A stretch of 33,599 nucleotides of DNA from Chara braunii (GCA_003427395.1 BFEA01000412.1:144882-178480); one strand, 5' to 3'. Positions 19,567 to 29,960 are shown, numbered from the stretch's first letter. The notes: generated from the letters alone by a model not told the origin. Program-made: numbers and translations.

Positions 19567-19706
19567 CAGTTACTACAGGCTGCCATGTATTGATATAAGG
19601 GATGCTGGACCCGTTTTCCGGCAGGTGCAGCTCCCCACGAATAGATAGGAGCGTAGTTAAGAGAAAAAAAAAAAAACAAAAAAAAAAACAGTTACTACAG
19701 GCTGCC
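19567..19706 (+). mobile_element. Tiny LINE insertion with perfect 18 bp target-site duplication
   Basis: CAGTTACTACAGGCTGCC occurs at 19567-19584 and again at 19689-19706. Four A precede both copies. Between them lie about 104 bp: a short lead, the hairpin GCTGGACCCGTTTTCCGGC, the second hairpin GCTCC...GGAGC and a poly(A) tract. Direct repeats plus a terminal A tail are the signature of target-primed reverse transcription. The insert is an extreme 5'-truncated LINE copy or a SINE that uses the LINE tail. Confidence 0.88.
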
Positions 19707-20212
19707 TGTAGAAACAGGCCCTGTCTGGAACTCTGGGAGCTGCAGCTCCCAGCTTCTTCAGTACGCGCCACCTGGAGCTTTTAAGTTAAGTGTTTAGTCA
19801 GAATCTCCCTTCAATTTTTTTCCGGGTTCCCTGTCTGTGGGTTTCTTTTTCTTTTTTTATTTTCTTTTTTTCTCAACGAAACCATATCTTTGCCAACAGT
19901 AGTTTCTAAGTTCCTTTTCTTTTCTTTTCTTTTTTTTTTTCTTTTCTTTTTTTTAGTGTGGCCCTATGGACCACGGATCAGATCTGATCCGTGGTTTCTC
20001 AGTTCTAGTGCCCTCGGACTGGACTTCTATTCCAAATGGAAAAGAAAGGAAAAGAAAAGAAAGAATTCGGACCCTTTCTCCATGAATGCCTGTCGTCCTT
20101 GCGCAGGGGCCATGCTGATTTCGGAGTGGCCATATCCGGCCACACAATCCGAAGATTTGGCCATCGCGGCCTCGGCTGTTTTTTTTTTTGTTGTTGTTTT
20201 CTCTCTGTTTCT
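19707..20212. other. Non-coding, T-rich
   Basis: Long T-rich tracts near 19850-19960 and a GGATCAGATCTGATCC palindrome near 19975-19992 are visible. No supported gene. Confidence 0.5.
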
Positions 20213-20335
20213 CTAGGCCTCGGCCGAAATGTCTAGGCTACGACCAGGCTGGCCCACGGCCGATACGTCTAGGCCACAGTCGGGCTGGGCCACGGCCAAG
20301 ATGTCTAGGCCACGGCCGAGATGTCTAGGCCATGC
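20213..20335 (+). repeat. Tandem repeat of about 20 bp, GTCTAGGCCACGGCCGA type
   Basis: CTAGGC(C/T)(A/T)CGGCC(G/A)A-(A/T)ATGT units recur five to six times with some longer spacers. The unit contains the self-complementary CGGCCG or GGCC. Confidence 0.8.
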
Positions 20336-20542
20336 GGAAAAAAAAAAAGACGAAGGAAGCGGTCCAGAAAATGACAAACGTGCCTATTTTCATCAGGCAT
20401 GATGTCTGAAACGCCGCCCAATGTTCCTTTTGCCTTTTTCAACTGCCGCAGGGTCAGACTTGCCGACAAGTGTTTCTTTTGCCTATTCAAAACGTGGGTT
20501 GTGACCCACGAGCTGTTGCCCCTTTTTTTTTCCATACGCTAC

Positions 20543-20695
20543 AACCGGTACCGCTTAATTTTTCACGAGTGGACAAATGTTAACCCAGCTGTACCCCTTC
20601 GCCCCCTTACAGAATTCCCAGATCCCTTCCCTCCCTCCTCCTTAAGCTTGGTTCCTCTCAGCTGGTTTGGGCTTGAGCAGGAAGAAATGGTTTGA
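20543..20695 (+). pseudogene. LINE ORF2 C-terminal fragment
   Basis: The frame NRYRLIFHEWTNVNPAVPLR, followed by PLTEFPDPFP, matches the end of the LINE at 31076-31182 (NYRLIFNDWSFVDPTIPLRP, then LSDFPDPFP). The shared part is about 38 residues, and the frame then runs to a stop at 20695. The region upstream of about 20540 shows no further homology by eye, so this is a 5'-truncated or broken copy. It has no enzymatic motif by itself. Confidence 0.7.
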
Positions 20696-21423
20696 TGGTT
20701 TCTTCTATGGGTCGGACCCCACTGCCGTGCGGATGGAAAAGAAATGTGGCCACGAAAAGCGGGCAAGTCATTTTGGAAAGTTGGAAAGTACTTTTTCTGG
20801 GACCTCATCACAGAGGACCAAATGCGCTTGGAAAACCCTCTGGAAATCAGTTTAGCCAATCCTTGCCTGTTTCCGTTGGCACTCGTTTGTTTTGCTTTCT
20901 TTTTCCTGTGTTTTTTTTTTTTTTTTTTTTTTTTTTTTTGTGGCACGCTTCATCTCTATTGGCTGCTGCCTCCCATCCACGTGAGCTGGTTTTGGAAAAG
21001 TTCAAGAAGGCTCTGGGGGCCAACCTCATCTTTCGGCACAAATTGCGGCGTCATTTCCTCCGCTCGCCGTTTTCCAGACCGCAGACCATGTGAAAACGTC
21101 CACAGGCGATCTTCCAGGCCATGGGAAGAGCAAAGGTATGCAACAGAAGTCGCAAAGCTCCACACAGGTTAGTAAACATGGACAGCTAAGCAAAGCTACT
21201 AAGATAGATCATGGTGGCATTGCCTACTGCGCCCGTTCGTTTCATCACACCTACACTTATGTATAGCATAACGAAGAGTTCCGTACGAGATTTCCACAAA
21301 GATTCGCAACACACGCAACCAGAAGATGAGAGCATCCAGCAGCCACAAGACCATCTTATGCCATTCCATGATGAAGGAGAAGAAAAAGAAAAAGACGAAG
21401 AAGTCGAAGAAGACGACGACGAT
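20696..21423. other. Non-coding, with 29-nt T run
   Basis: A T run occupies 20911-20939. The sequence from 20696 to 20870 may be LINE 3' untranslated sequence following the fragment at 20543, but I cannot show it. From about 21200 on, the sequence is Lys/Glu-codon-rich only because of the GAA repeat. Confidence 0.45.
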
Positions 21424-21483
21424 GAAGAAGAAGAAGAAGAAGAAGAAGAAGAAGAAGAAGAAGAAGAAGAAGAAGAAGAAGAA
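21424..21483 (+). repeat. (GAA)20 microsatellite
   Basis: Uninterrupted GAA triplets after a GAC/GAA-rich approach starting near 21359. Poly-Glu, poly-Lys and poly-Phe frames here are products of the repeat. Confidence 0.97.
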
Positions 21484-21503
21484 TAGGCAGAAGGAGAAGA
21501 CGA

Positions 21504-22361
21504 AGGGGGTAAGGTGTAAGGGGTAAGGGGTAAGAGGTAAGGGGTAAGGGGTAAGGGGTAAGGGGTAAGGTGTAAGGGGTAAATTGCAAGGGTCAAGTGG
21601 CACATCGTATCTAGGAATATTTGACACCTTATATACATTATTTTTATCACAAACCATCTCGTGGCATCTACATCCGCCCCCATCCCAATCTTACTATGGA
21701 ATATCACATACACACTACTCACGAGCCACTGTGTCTAAAACCATTCGACGACGTATCGCGGGTATGTCATCAACGATTGAAAAAGAAAGGTGGAAGTTGG
21801 CTCCGTGCCAAAAGTGATGCGTACGTGAGCACAAAGGCCCCGCATTCGTTCGTGTCACATTGCTTCGGAATACCCTCTACATTCCATATGTGATTGAATG
21901 GTTTCGTGTCCACCTCTTTGTCTTGCGATTTCGATCTTTCGAATATAAATTTTGTAAATCCACCGGTCACTTTTCTCACCAACTCCATGTCGGGGTCGAG
22001 GGAGTCGTAAAATTCAAATTTCCTCCTCCTGAAGTCAGTCACGACAAGGGTCCAGTGGTTCTTGTATGCGATATGGAAATGAGCAATAATCAAGTCCATG
22101 TCACTTATAATTACGTCATGGCACCAACGTTCTACCTCTCGGCCTCTATATCTCATTTCATTGTCGAAACGTTTGACGAACAAAAATGAGTTCATCACCG
22201 ATACTCTAGGAATGAAACTCTTTCCTTGTTTAATAACTATCTCATTCTCCGCGTCGCATTCTACGTACTGTATTCAACACTAGTTGTCCAATGATACGAG
22301 ATTGAGGTAGAAGTTGATGACGTTGTCGTTTAACCACTGACGTCCGACAACGAGTAAAAGG
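21504..22361 (-). repeat. Inverted duplicate arm A carrying C48 protease
   Basis: This arm is the reverse complement of 31997-32811 over its whole length, from the heptamer array to the shared CTTTTACTCGTTGTC. The size difference is accounted for mostly by seven extra heptamers here and a small insertion in the other arm. The arms are about 9.6 kb apart. Confidence 0.88.
21506..21582 (+). repeat. GGGGTAA heptamer array, 11 units
   Basis: Eleven consecutive seven-base units: eight GGGGTAA, two GGTGTAA and one GAGGTAA. On the minus strand it reads TTACCCC and lies just after the C48 protease frame. A four-unit array of the same heptamer follows the second C48 copy at 32782-32809. It is not the plant telomere heptamer TTTAGGG. 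Confidence 0.95.
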
Positions 22362-22582
22362 AAATCGTTGCGAGTGAGTTGCAACACCTCGTTCATGTAT
22401 ACGTCGTATGTGCTGGCTATTGAATACCTATTCCCATATTCGTGGACGATATGCGACAGTGCTGTTATCTCCCTCTCTGATAAAGACGAAGTTGCAAGAC
22501 GCATTGTCCATCCTCTTTTGTACAATCTCGTATCAGTTGTTGTCATTTGCACTGCACACCACAAACATGAGGAAGACGACAT
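21770..22582 (-). pseudogene. C48 (Ulp1/SUMO-protease-like) cysteine protease, decayed copy A
   Basis: Upstream part 22582-22280 ends GRQWLNDNVINFYLNLVSLDN, the typical Ulp1 entry, followed by TAG and TGA in the same frame. The frame then reopens to 21770. In that part (numbered from 22198) the catalytic set is His48 (NHWTLVV), Asp65 (FYDSLDP), Gln113 and Cys119 (QCDTNECGAF), as in C48 peptidases. The last residues are changed by a one-base insertion relative to copy B. C48 domains are common in plant DNA transposons (Mutator and others) and are thought to remove SUMO-like modifiers. No transposase was recognised next to it, so its element class is open. Catalytic residues are intact but the stops make it a pseudogene. 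Confidence 0.82.
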
Positions 22583-22789
22583 TCACGTGGGCGGATGGAG
22601 GAAGGATGGTGAGTGCATGGACAAACGCTTTGTGGGAGCTAATGCATGCAAAACATGTTTTCAATGTTTCTCTAATCTTTTACTTGCATGGACGACATTC
22701 ACGTATGCAATCAATCATTCATTCCTCGCACCTTACCCCCTCCCCCCCTCACACAATACGTCCGCATACACACATCCAAGTCCGAACGA

Positions 22790-22791
<2 letters not shown>

Positions 22792-22842
<51 letters not shown>
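22792..22842 (+). repeat. (GA)n microsatellite
   Basis: About 25 uninterrupted GA dinucleotides. Confidence 0.97.
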
Positions 22843-22844
<2 letters not shown>

Positions 22845-22972
22845 TACAGTATCACACTCATGCTCCCAACACGATTTTTAATAGCACGTCGAAAAGGGCA
22901 AGGTAACTAAACATCTTAGGTCGAACGTAATGTTGAGGAAAAAAATATATATACATAAAAGAAAAATGTTGT

Positions 22973-23028
22973 AGAAGTAGTGCCTACGAAGACTAAGACT
23001 AGAAGTAGTGCCTACGAAGACTAAGACT
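22973..23028 (+). repeat. Perfect 28 bp tandem duplication
   Basis: AGAAGTAGTGCCTACGAAGA plus CTAAGACT occurs twice back to back (22973-23000 and 23001-23028) with no mismatch, so it is recent. Confidence 0.95.
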
Positions 23029-23585
23029 AGTTCCATTTTAAACAAAAAAGAAACGAGTCAATTGTATGATTTCGTTCAATGAAGCAAATAATAACATTGT
23101 AATCGTATCGTTGGATTCTCCCTCTCCATGGCACCCATCCTGCCTCACCCATCATTTTACACTCCCCTGGTATTGACCACGTCTTTTCCACCCTCACCCT
23201 CTTCAGCAAAATCAGCGGTTAAGGTCTAAAGATTGCGAGAATGAAGGATTTCCTCTACAACTCCTCCCTTCCCACCATCCCCACAGGCCCCTCCCTGTGG
23301 TGTCAGCGGTGATTGTGCATCACCTTTGCCAGTGCATAAATCCGGTTGCAACTGACTGTCCGCCACGCTCAGGCCAACACCTGACTCTGACCCCATCTCT
23401 GATTTGCCTTCTAATGCAACACATGTCATCAATAACTCCCGTATGTGACACCTGCATCTGACGACATTGTGTTTGACACATCCATGCTTTTGGAGGGTTC
23501 TGTCCTGGCGACGGAGATGACTTTTATCGATATTTGCGGCACAGACGTCATGTCAACCTCTTGAGTCTTGACAATAGTAGTCCCG
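23029..23585 (-). other. Probable decayed linker between two minus-strand frames
   Basis: On the minus strand a readable but shifted frame (SVPQISIKVISVARTEPSKS near 23550-23490, then MTCVALEGKSEMGSESG to 23226) suggests degenerate coding sequence continuing from the frame at 23586. No domain is recognised. From 23029 to 23225 nothing is seen. Confidence 0.35.
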
Positions 23586-25690
23586 TCATCTCCCCTCTAC
23601 CCTGCCTGCGTGGGAACGGGGGCCGGTGCAGACAAACACACGACATCCTGAGAGCTGCTCTCCTCCATGGTTCCGGCGGTTTGATTGACCTTCCAGTCGA
23701 TCGACCCTGCGTGAGGGACTCGTGCGCAGGGCGTAAAATTTGTCATTGTACTCCAATTGACGATTGTCTCGCAAGACATGAAACAATTCCTTGGCCTTGG
23801 CTTTGACGGCGGCCTCGCTCTTCCCCGGATTCTCGACATGCACGTGGTATAAAATCGCGAGCTCTGTCGTTTTCAACCAAGTGTTCTTTGACATTCGGCG
23901 AAACGCCTGCCAACCGTTTTTGTATTTCACCGCCATCTTCCACTCCCCATCTTAGATGCATGGCTCTAAAATGCCCTCATGCCATATGATGGCATGGCCC
24001 CACTGGTCCTCACCAGTGCAGGCGTGTTTGTCCTCCTAGAAATAAAGAGTGGTTGGGTCAGCACAGTAGTCGGGAGGAATTGGATCGCCTGGTGCGAGCT
24101 TCGATGCTTCGCCTAGTATATCAATGTCATCTTCTTCATTACCACCGCATATTCCCGTGTCTGGCAAACCAGTAGCCTCCATGGGGGCCACCATTGAGCC
24201 AACACTGTGGGCGGTCACCGAGACGGACCCTTGATGCGAACGAACGTTCCCTTCACCGTGTGACCGCATCATGCCACCGTCCGGACCTTCAGCACCCGTG
24301 TCATCGCCTAATTCGATGTCGGACTCCAAAGTGTCTTCCTCGCTGTCGACGGGGTTAAAGCCGTCACTCGATTTCGCGAGCCCTACGTAGTCCTTGAACG
24401 TCAATTGGTCTTTGTGAAGATCGAACTTCAGGATCTCGGATTGAGCCACAAAAGTTTCAAAGGCGCCAGTAAGAGCACCGTAATAATGTTTCAGGGCCTC
24501 CGTCGTCTTTGTTTTCCTGTATATATAATTTTCATCAAGCCGTCCTTGCGGCGCATCACGGAACATGTATTCTCACACCTTCAGTTTCTTTGGTCCCAAC
24601 TTGTGGAACATGTCCCTGTTGATGCGATGTTTGCAACGCGACTTCTCGACATGGCAGGTGAATCTATCATCCTTGACAAGTATATCGATGAACTTTGTCA
24701 AGTATGCAATGTCCTTTGCCGACTCGTCGCAGACAATGATATTATTACATGCCTGTAAGAACTCCCACTCAAGACCCACGTGCGCCCTACCCAACAAAAG
24801 CACACCTTCCGCCTCTCCGACGAACGACTTGCACAACGAACGCAACCTGCCAGACTCTCGCTCCCAGATGGAATACACCGCACTTTCATCGCCCTCTATG
24901 CCACTGTGTTTCCCTTGACACTTCCTTAACTTCTCCTCTACAACATGCACATTTGTGAGGTCATTGAGAACCCGGGGTGCGACAGTGATTTTTTGTAGAT
25001 CCCCTCCCTCGACGTGCAGGACAACGGTCATGATGTCTCGACTCGTCGTAGCGATATTGTCGTATTGTGTGATGTCGTTCAGTGGCCTGTCCACCCGTTT
25101 CCAGGTCCCGGGGATGAGTTCGACGTCCTCCCAGCGGAACAAGTGACGCAGAACATCGCTTTGCACCTTCTGCGGTGCAAAGAAGAAAAGGACTCAATTC
25201 TGGCCACAACACTTCGTCATCAATGCGTGCAACACACCAAATTCCTAAGAGATCCATGTCGTGCTGAAGTTCGAGGATGAGATGTCCACGATGGCGGCCC
25301 TGCATGGTATTTTTTGCGCTGATGTGACGATGTTGTCTGGTGCTGCCAGCACTTCCCTCGATGGCATGCACACAGGTAGCAATGTCGTTTGTCTGCCAAT
25401 ATTGTCCCACACAATATGACGTGCGCTGGAGGCAATCCGTTTCACCTCGGCCCGAAGCAAATCGAGCTTATCGATTGCGGTGTATATGAACACGTTAAAG
25501 TGAAACGCAACCTCCTTATACATTGCCGCCGTAGGCCCCAAACCCGCACCTTGCCTTGCTTCCTCCACTCCTCCAAGTCGTCGAGGGACCGTCTTCACGT
25601 TGTTGACATGCAACTTGTCTCGTTCCTTCTCCCATTCAGTTGCGCACAGACCGTTTGGTCCATACTTGTCTTCGACTCTTCATAGGAAAA
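23586..25690 (-). pseudogene. Long decayed frame with a weak methyltransferase-like stretch
   Basis: From 25166 to 23586 one register stays readable for 527 codons, broken only by TGA (24573-24575), TAG (24036-24038) and TAA (23952-23954). Upstream it continues, after frameshifts near 25170-25300, to about 25690 (EWEKERDKLHVNN). Around 24800-24700 the stretch GVLLLGRAHVGLEWEFLQAC followed by NNIIVCDES resembles the AdoMet-binding strand-helix-strand with its acidic end found in DNA methyltransferases. This is a weak resemblance. An acidic low-complexity region (SEEDTLESDIELGDD) and a helical C-terminal part (NGWQAFRRMSKNTWLKTTEL) follow. It lies upstream of the C48 frame on the same strand and may belong to the same mobile element. 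The function is not established. Confidence 0.5.
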
Positions 25691-26123
25691 TCCCATAACA
25701 GCAGATCTCGGCGAGATGCAGGATTTGATAGGAGTTCAGCAAGAGCAGGTTTGAGAATCAAAGATTTGGATAAGAAAAGGACGATCGCAATAATTGATAG
25801 ACTCGCCCTAGGATGAAACATGCCCTTACTCTTCTTAAGTAAATCGATATTATCGCCAAAACGAACCAGAGACGAGTCATACCTCCTTTTTATAAGCTTC
25901 CAGTTTTCAACGACCCTGTCTCCCCCGACTTATGTAATCCCAACATTAGAGATCTTCCTATCAGTACAAAATTCTATAATAGACGATTGACGTGCAAAAG
26001 TGATACCAACAGTGGGGCGAAAAACCAAGTGGGTGTTCGCCACACTATTCTCGATAACTTTCTCTTCTCGTTTCTTCATACGCAATCCTTCTTTCTTTCC
26101 CAACTTACGGCGTCGACCTTACG
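25636..26123 (-). pseudogene. Decayed continuation of the GIY-YIG element
   Basis: After the GIY-YIG frame closes, basic residues continue in-frame (RKVDAVSWERKKDC). In another register a frame runs from about 25990 through FGDNIDLLKKSKGMFHPRAS and PALAELLSNPASRRDLLLWD to 25636. This looks like the start of the next domain of the same polyprotein, broken by a stop and a frameshift. No reverse transcriptase motif is visible before the sequence changes into the frame at 25690. Confidence 0.45.
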
Positions 26124-26723
26124 CTAGGTATCCCGACTGTTAAGGTAGGGGTTTATAAGACCGATCACATATTTATCGAGGTTTAGCACATCATCCGTCC
26201 CACAACAGAAGAGAGGAAGGGTTACGTATTGACCTACACGGTTACGTCTCAACCAGGAGTAGAATCGATGGTTACGTTTGTCTCCCTCAACTACTCCAAG
26301 ATCCGTAGCACGATATACATGCTCACCCCACCTAACCGGAAGAGATCTAGTTGTTGACCCAACATACATGTGTCTGCACCAAGGAGACAGCAATACGTAC
26401 ACCAACGACCCATCACAGTTCTCCAGATCATATCCATTGATCAATAGATCCAGCAAATATTCTTTCAGCTTACCAGCCCACGAAATCTCATTACGCAAAA
26501 TCAAACCGATAACAACAAGGCGAAAGGAAGCATTGAATCCTTTGTCACGAAGGAAAAAAGAAGAACCAGCAAGCGATGACGGCACCAGGAATTCTAAAGT
26601 GGAGGAAGGCAGACCAGTGGAGGAAAGGATAGAGTCAACAAAAGAGTCGAGAGTGGTATCAGACAAACTGACAGTGCGCCTCTTATCCTTACACTCATTC
26701 GTAAGTAGCCAGAGCTTCACCAC
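26124..26723 (-). pseudogene. GIY-YIG endonuclease domain, probably Penelope-like element
   Basis: This 199-codon frame has the nuclease core at residues 107-195. LVYVLLS (107-113) stands for the GIY strand and MYVGST (119-124) for YIG. R131 and H135 lie in PVRWGEHV, and the closing segment is NLDKYVIGLINPYLN (181-195). The usual catalytic Glu of that last helix appears to be Asp183. Residues 60-62 read DKG, a triplet described in Penelope-like elements, though it may be chance. It is in the same register as the coiled-coil frame before it, separated by one TAG (26739-26741). GIY-YIG upstream of what follows fits the permuted Penelope-like elements of the green lineage. The enzyme would nick the target DNA. 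No RT is seen, so the family call is inference. Confidence 0.7.
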
Positions 26724-26738
26724 GTCCGGGACATCTCC

Positions 26739-27329
26739 CTATAGTTCAACAGATCTTTCGTCACTGTTCTCTCCATCGCACGTTTCCTTGGAAGAGTCAT
26801 CCTCCACATCCACGAACGAGCAAGCTTCTTTCGCAGCCGCTCCTTCCCGCGATGAAGTCCCAAACCTAGCTTTAGCTCGGTCCTCCGCCAATTCACAAAT
26901 TGTCTCTTCGACCCTCCCAAATTTGATAACTGCCTCCTTGCACAAAGGTTCCAGCCCAACCTTTCTTAGTAATATCAGCTTCTTATTTTCGCCTTCGATA
27001 AACTCTTCTCGGTCATTGGTCTCGGTCGCCGCATTAGACCCTTCGGCCACAGAAGTTTTCCCGCCAAATCTCCCTGGTGTGGCTTTGACTCCTTTGCGTG
27101 CCGATCGAAGAGTCACTTCTTCCAAACGTTCTTTCAAATTGGTTCCCCCACCCATCCTCACCTTGTAACCACTTGTCGTTAACTTGCTCATCTTCTCTTC
27201 AAGTTTCGAAACTTGTTGTTCCGCCTCCATCCGTTTCATTTCAGCTTCGGCACGCTTCTTCTTCAGGGCTTCTGCTTCCACGTTAGCCAATTGATGCAGA
27301 TTGCGCAAATTTCGATATTCCTCTCTCCA
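26739..27329 (-). pseudogene. Coiled-coil N-terminal part of the GIY-YIG protein
   Basis: About 195 codons of Lys/Glu/Ala-rich heptad-like sequence (EAEALKKKRAEAEMKRMEAE, then QQVSKLEEKMSKL), followed by a charged linker. The register continues into the GIY-YIG frame after one TAG, so both are one ancestral protein. The apparent start MLKLKKKIKKKW is not coding. It is the translated A-rich tail of a LINE inserted at 27330. The true N-terminus is therefore lost or displaced. Coiled coils of this type suggest a multimerising, Gag-like role. That is inference. Confidence 0.6.
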
Positions 27330-27417
27330 TTTTTTTTTAATTTTTTTTTTTAATTTTAACAAGGCTCCAATCTATTCGTGGTGAGCAGCACGTGGTGGGA
27401 ACCGGGCCCAGCGTCCC
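27330..27417 (-). mobile_element. LINE 3' tail with poly(A), minus strand
   Basis: On the minus strand GGGACGCTGGGCCCGGTTCC is followed by GCTCACCACGAATAGATTGG and then an A-rich tail (27330-27360). It has the same two-hairpin tail as the plus-strand copies. It cuts the coiled-coil frame. Confidence 0.7.
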
Positions 27418-29660
27418 ATATGGAAATTTACATAGGATTTTGAAAGTTTTAAGATACCGGGGCTATTAGCCAGCTATGGCTAAGAAATTGTAGCTACTGA
27501 GAAAATTGCTGCGACAAACTTCAGAATATAGGCTAAAATCTGAAAACGACTTAGAAACCCACCATCAATCCTCTCTACCTCATTCCGACAAGACTTACTG
27601 CAGCAGAGCCAACATCTCCGCTGCTGCTATACCCTGTTTTCATCCTACAAGCTAGCCCATCACTAGTAGGACGCTAGATATCCAACCATCTACTTATCTC
27701 ACTCACCTCTTTTTTGAAAGAAATTCATAAGAATTTTAAGAAGACCATGGACAACTGCTGACCTACCGACCTAATGCTAGGTTACTCAAGCCGTAGTTAC
27801 CTAGTCTTTTTGTATTTTGAAATATCTTGGAAAGGCATGGAAACCTACATGAGCGGAGGGTCAAAACTGAAACAGCCTACCATCCAAAATTCTCACTTCA
27901 ACAGACGGAAAGTTTGTCCAGGCTTTCAGTCCTTGTACCATAACTTACTTGATCTCACACCCCCTTCATGCTAGGGTAACAGGGCACCACAACCTTCCCC
28001 AGTTCTGACCAACCTAGTTCTGACGGATAGGAAGTGCCTTCCTCCCCCGACACTACCCTTAACGGCACGCCCCTAAACAGGTTACAGGGTGAAAACCCCG
28101 GCATCCGCTTCGTTGAACAATCTGGTTATGCATTCCTCCCTCAACATAACTCCACAAGCCTCAAGCTCCCCCCAGGTCACAGAGCCAAAGCTCCAGCACC
28201 GGCCTGTGTTGTCCCAGCTTCGTTCTTCTGACCTACTTGCCCAACACTCATTCCTTCATTGAGAACCTCCTGACTAAAATCCATGCTCCGGTCTTAACCC
28301 CCCCCCCCTGCCCTCCTTCAAAAAAATTAACTCAGACAAAGGCAAAGAAAACCCCTTCTACCTCTACAAAATGAGAGGAAGGAAGAGAAAAATACCCCCT
28401 CATCCTGTAGCGGTTCCAGTTTCTATTCGAAACTCAAACAATCATGAAGAACTCACAAAAACATCCCTGAGACTACTCCTCCCTCAAAAACTTCCCTCTG
28501 TCCATACACTGCCTCCGCCGGAAGGTGCCCCCTCACCACACCCACCCCAGTTCAGAACAGCCCCCTAAACCGCCATCCCCGCTCCCTCAGCAGCACACAA
28601 TTCCCCCTAGAGGATGCCCCCACAAAGCTGGAATTCCCCCTTACCTCCTGTCCCACCCCCTCTCAGTGAAACAACCTTCTCTACCACCCATCTTGCTGAA
28701 AACAGCACCATTTGTCCACTCTCCCCAACCGTCATACTGATCCGACCCCAAGATCAGCACGACACAGATAAGGGCAATCCCACAATACCGCCCCTACCCT
28801 CTCAAGGACAACACCTCCCACCTTGTGCGGCCCTCGCAGGGAGGAGCTTCAATCCGGAGGAAATAACCCCGATTAATACTTGTAAGCCCAAACCCTACAA
28901 AGCTCGTGTTGAGCCTCAAGATTTCCATACCCCCAAAAACAGACTAAAATAGAAAGTTCAAAGGTGTCGACACATCACATGTTGAAATTACTAAGTAAAA
29001 ACTAAATAGCATCAAGATCAGAAAATCCATCAATACAAATCAGATGGAAGTAGAGAAATCGCTAAGACTTATTACAAGTAAAACTAAATTGCATTAAAAT
29101 CAGAAAATTCAACAAGATACAAAAAGGATTAGGAAAAAGAAATTTTCTTAGACCGAATATACGATTGAATGACTTTGAAAATCCAAAGGAAAAATCCAAA
29201 GGAAACACAATAGAAAAACGATTCTGATGTCCACCCAAACTTTCGACTCAGATTTTAGAAGTGGGGTTCAGGAAATCGCTCAGACCGTAAATCAGAAAAA
29301 TATTAATAAAAAAAAATTATCGTATGAACATCTAGGATTATAACATAGAAAGGATACACTGGTGTACAATTATTGAATCGTCATCATTGGTAGAACGTCA
29401 AGGATAACGACATAAGAGGATCAAACAGGTAATGCGAAATCGAACAAACCATCGTAGCGCAATCAACAAAAATTCAGAATTAAGCAGCCCAAATGCGTCA
29501 GGATTTAATGAGAATTGTTGGTTATGCTAAACTTCAAGAATAGAAGGGCTAAACAAATATTATTTGAACCAAACAAAACTACCTGAGAAACACATCAATA
29601 AGAATCTCATCAAGGTCATCACAGAATCACAACAACAAAACATGAAGAGGAAAAACACTA
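27418..29660. other. Non-coding, C-rich then AT-rich
   Basis: From 28000 to 28950 the plus strand is C/Pro-rich, and the frame 28614-28952 ends in a basic stretch (PKPYKARVEPQDFHTPKNRLK minus its last residue). It could be a remnant of a LINE ORF1, but nothing is recognisable. From 28960 to 29660 the sequence is AT-rich, with a diverged duplication around 28994 and 29077 (AAGTAAA(A)ACTAAAT...ATCAGAAAAT). No gene is supported. Confidence 0.45.
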
Positions 29661-29936
29661 AGGGTCAAAGGGTAAATGGGAATTTGGTATTTCAGGTTTG
29701 AAGGAGAGCCATTTATCATTGACATATAATACTCTCACCCGGAAAAGCTGGTCAGTCGTACACCACATGGTGTCCTCCTGAGATCTAGGAGCAAGAAAAC
29801 CGTCCTCTTGTAAATCAAGAATAAATATTAGAATATCCACTGAATTATGGATCTCAATTATATTCCCCACTATCCCCTTAAACATAGAGTTGTCACCCAG
29901 TCACCAGGGAGAAACTTGGGTCCTTTCTTTAAAATT
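29661..29936 (-). repeat. Inverted copy of the LINE 5' part (foldback arm)
   Basis: It is the reverse complement of 29961-30237 at about 90 percent identity, with a 24-nt unpaired centre (29937-29960). The minus strand reads LFRVRVLYVNDKWLSFKPEI, the same peptide as the plus-strand arm except that the Trp codon is TGA there. The inverted copy ends exactly where the match ends. Confidence 0.92.
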
Positions 29937-29960
29937 TTAAATTCCTTTGGACTGGGTTAG

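Noticed and set aside
21506-21582. Telomere or interstitial telomeric repeat
   Set aside because: The unit GGGGTAA is a heptamer like the plant telomere but not TTTAGGG in any rotation, and it follows the C48 gene in both copies.
21199-21722. Poly-Phe, poly-Ser, poly-Leu, poly-Glu and poly-Lys frames
   Set aside because: All are translations of the GAA microsatellite and GGGGTAA array.
26278-27168. Long plus-strand frame of 296 codons
   Set aside because: It is antisense to the GIY-YIG and coiled-coil frames, is Ser/Pro/Thr-rich without a domain, and the minus strand has recognisable motifs.
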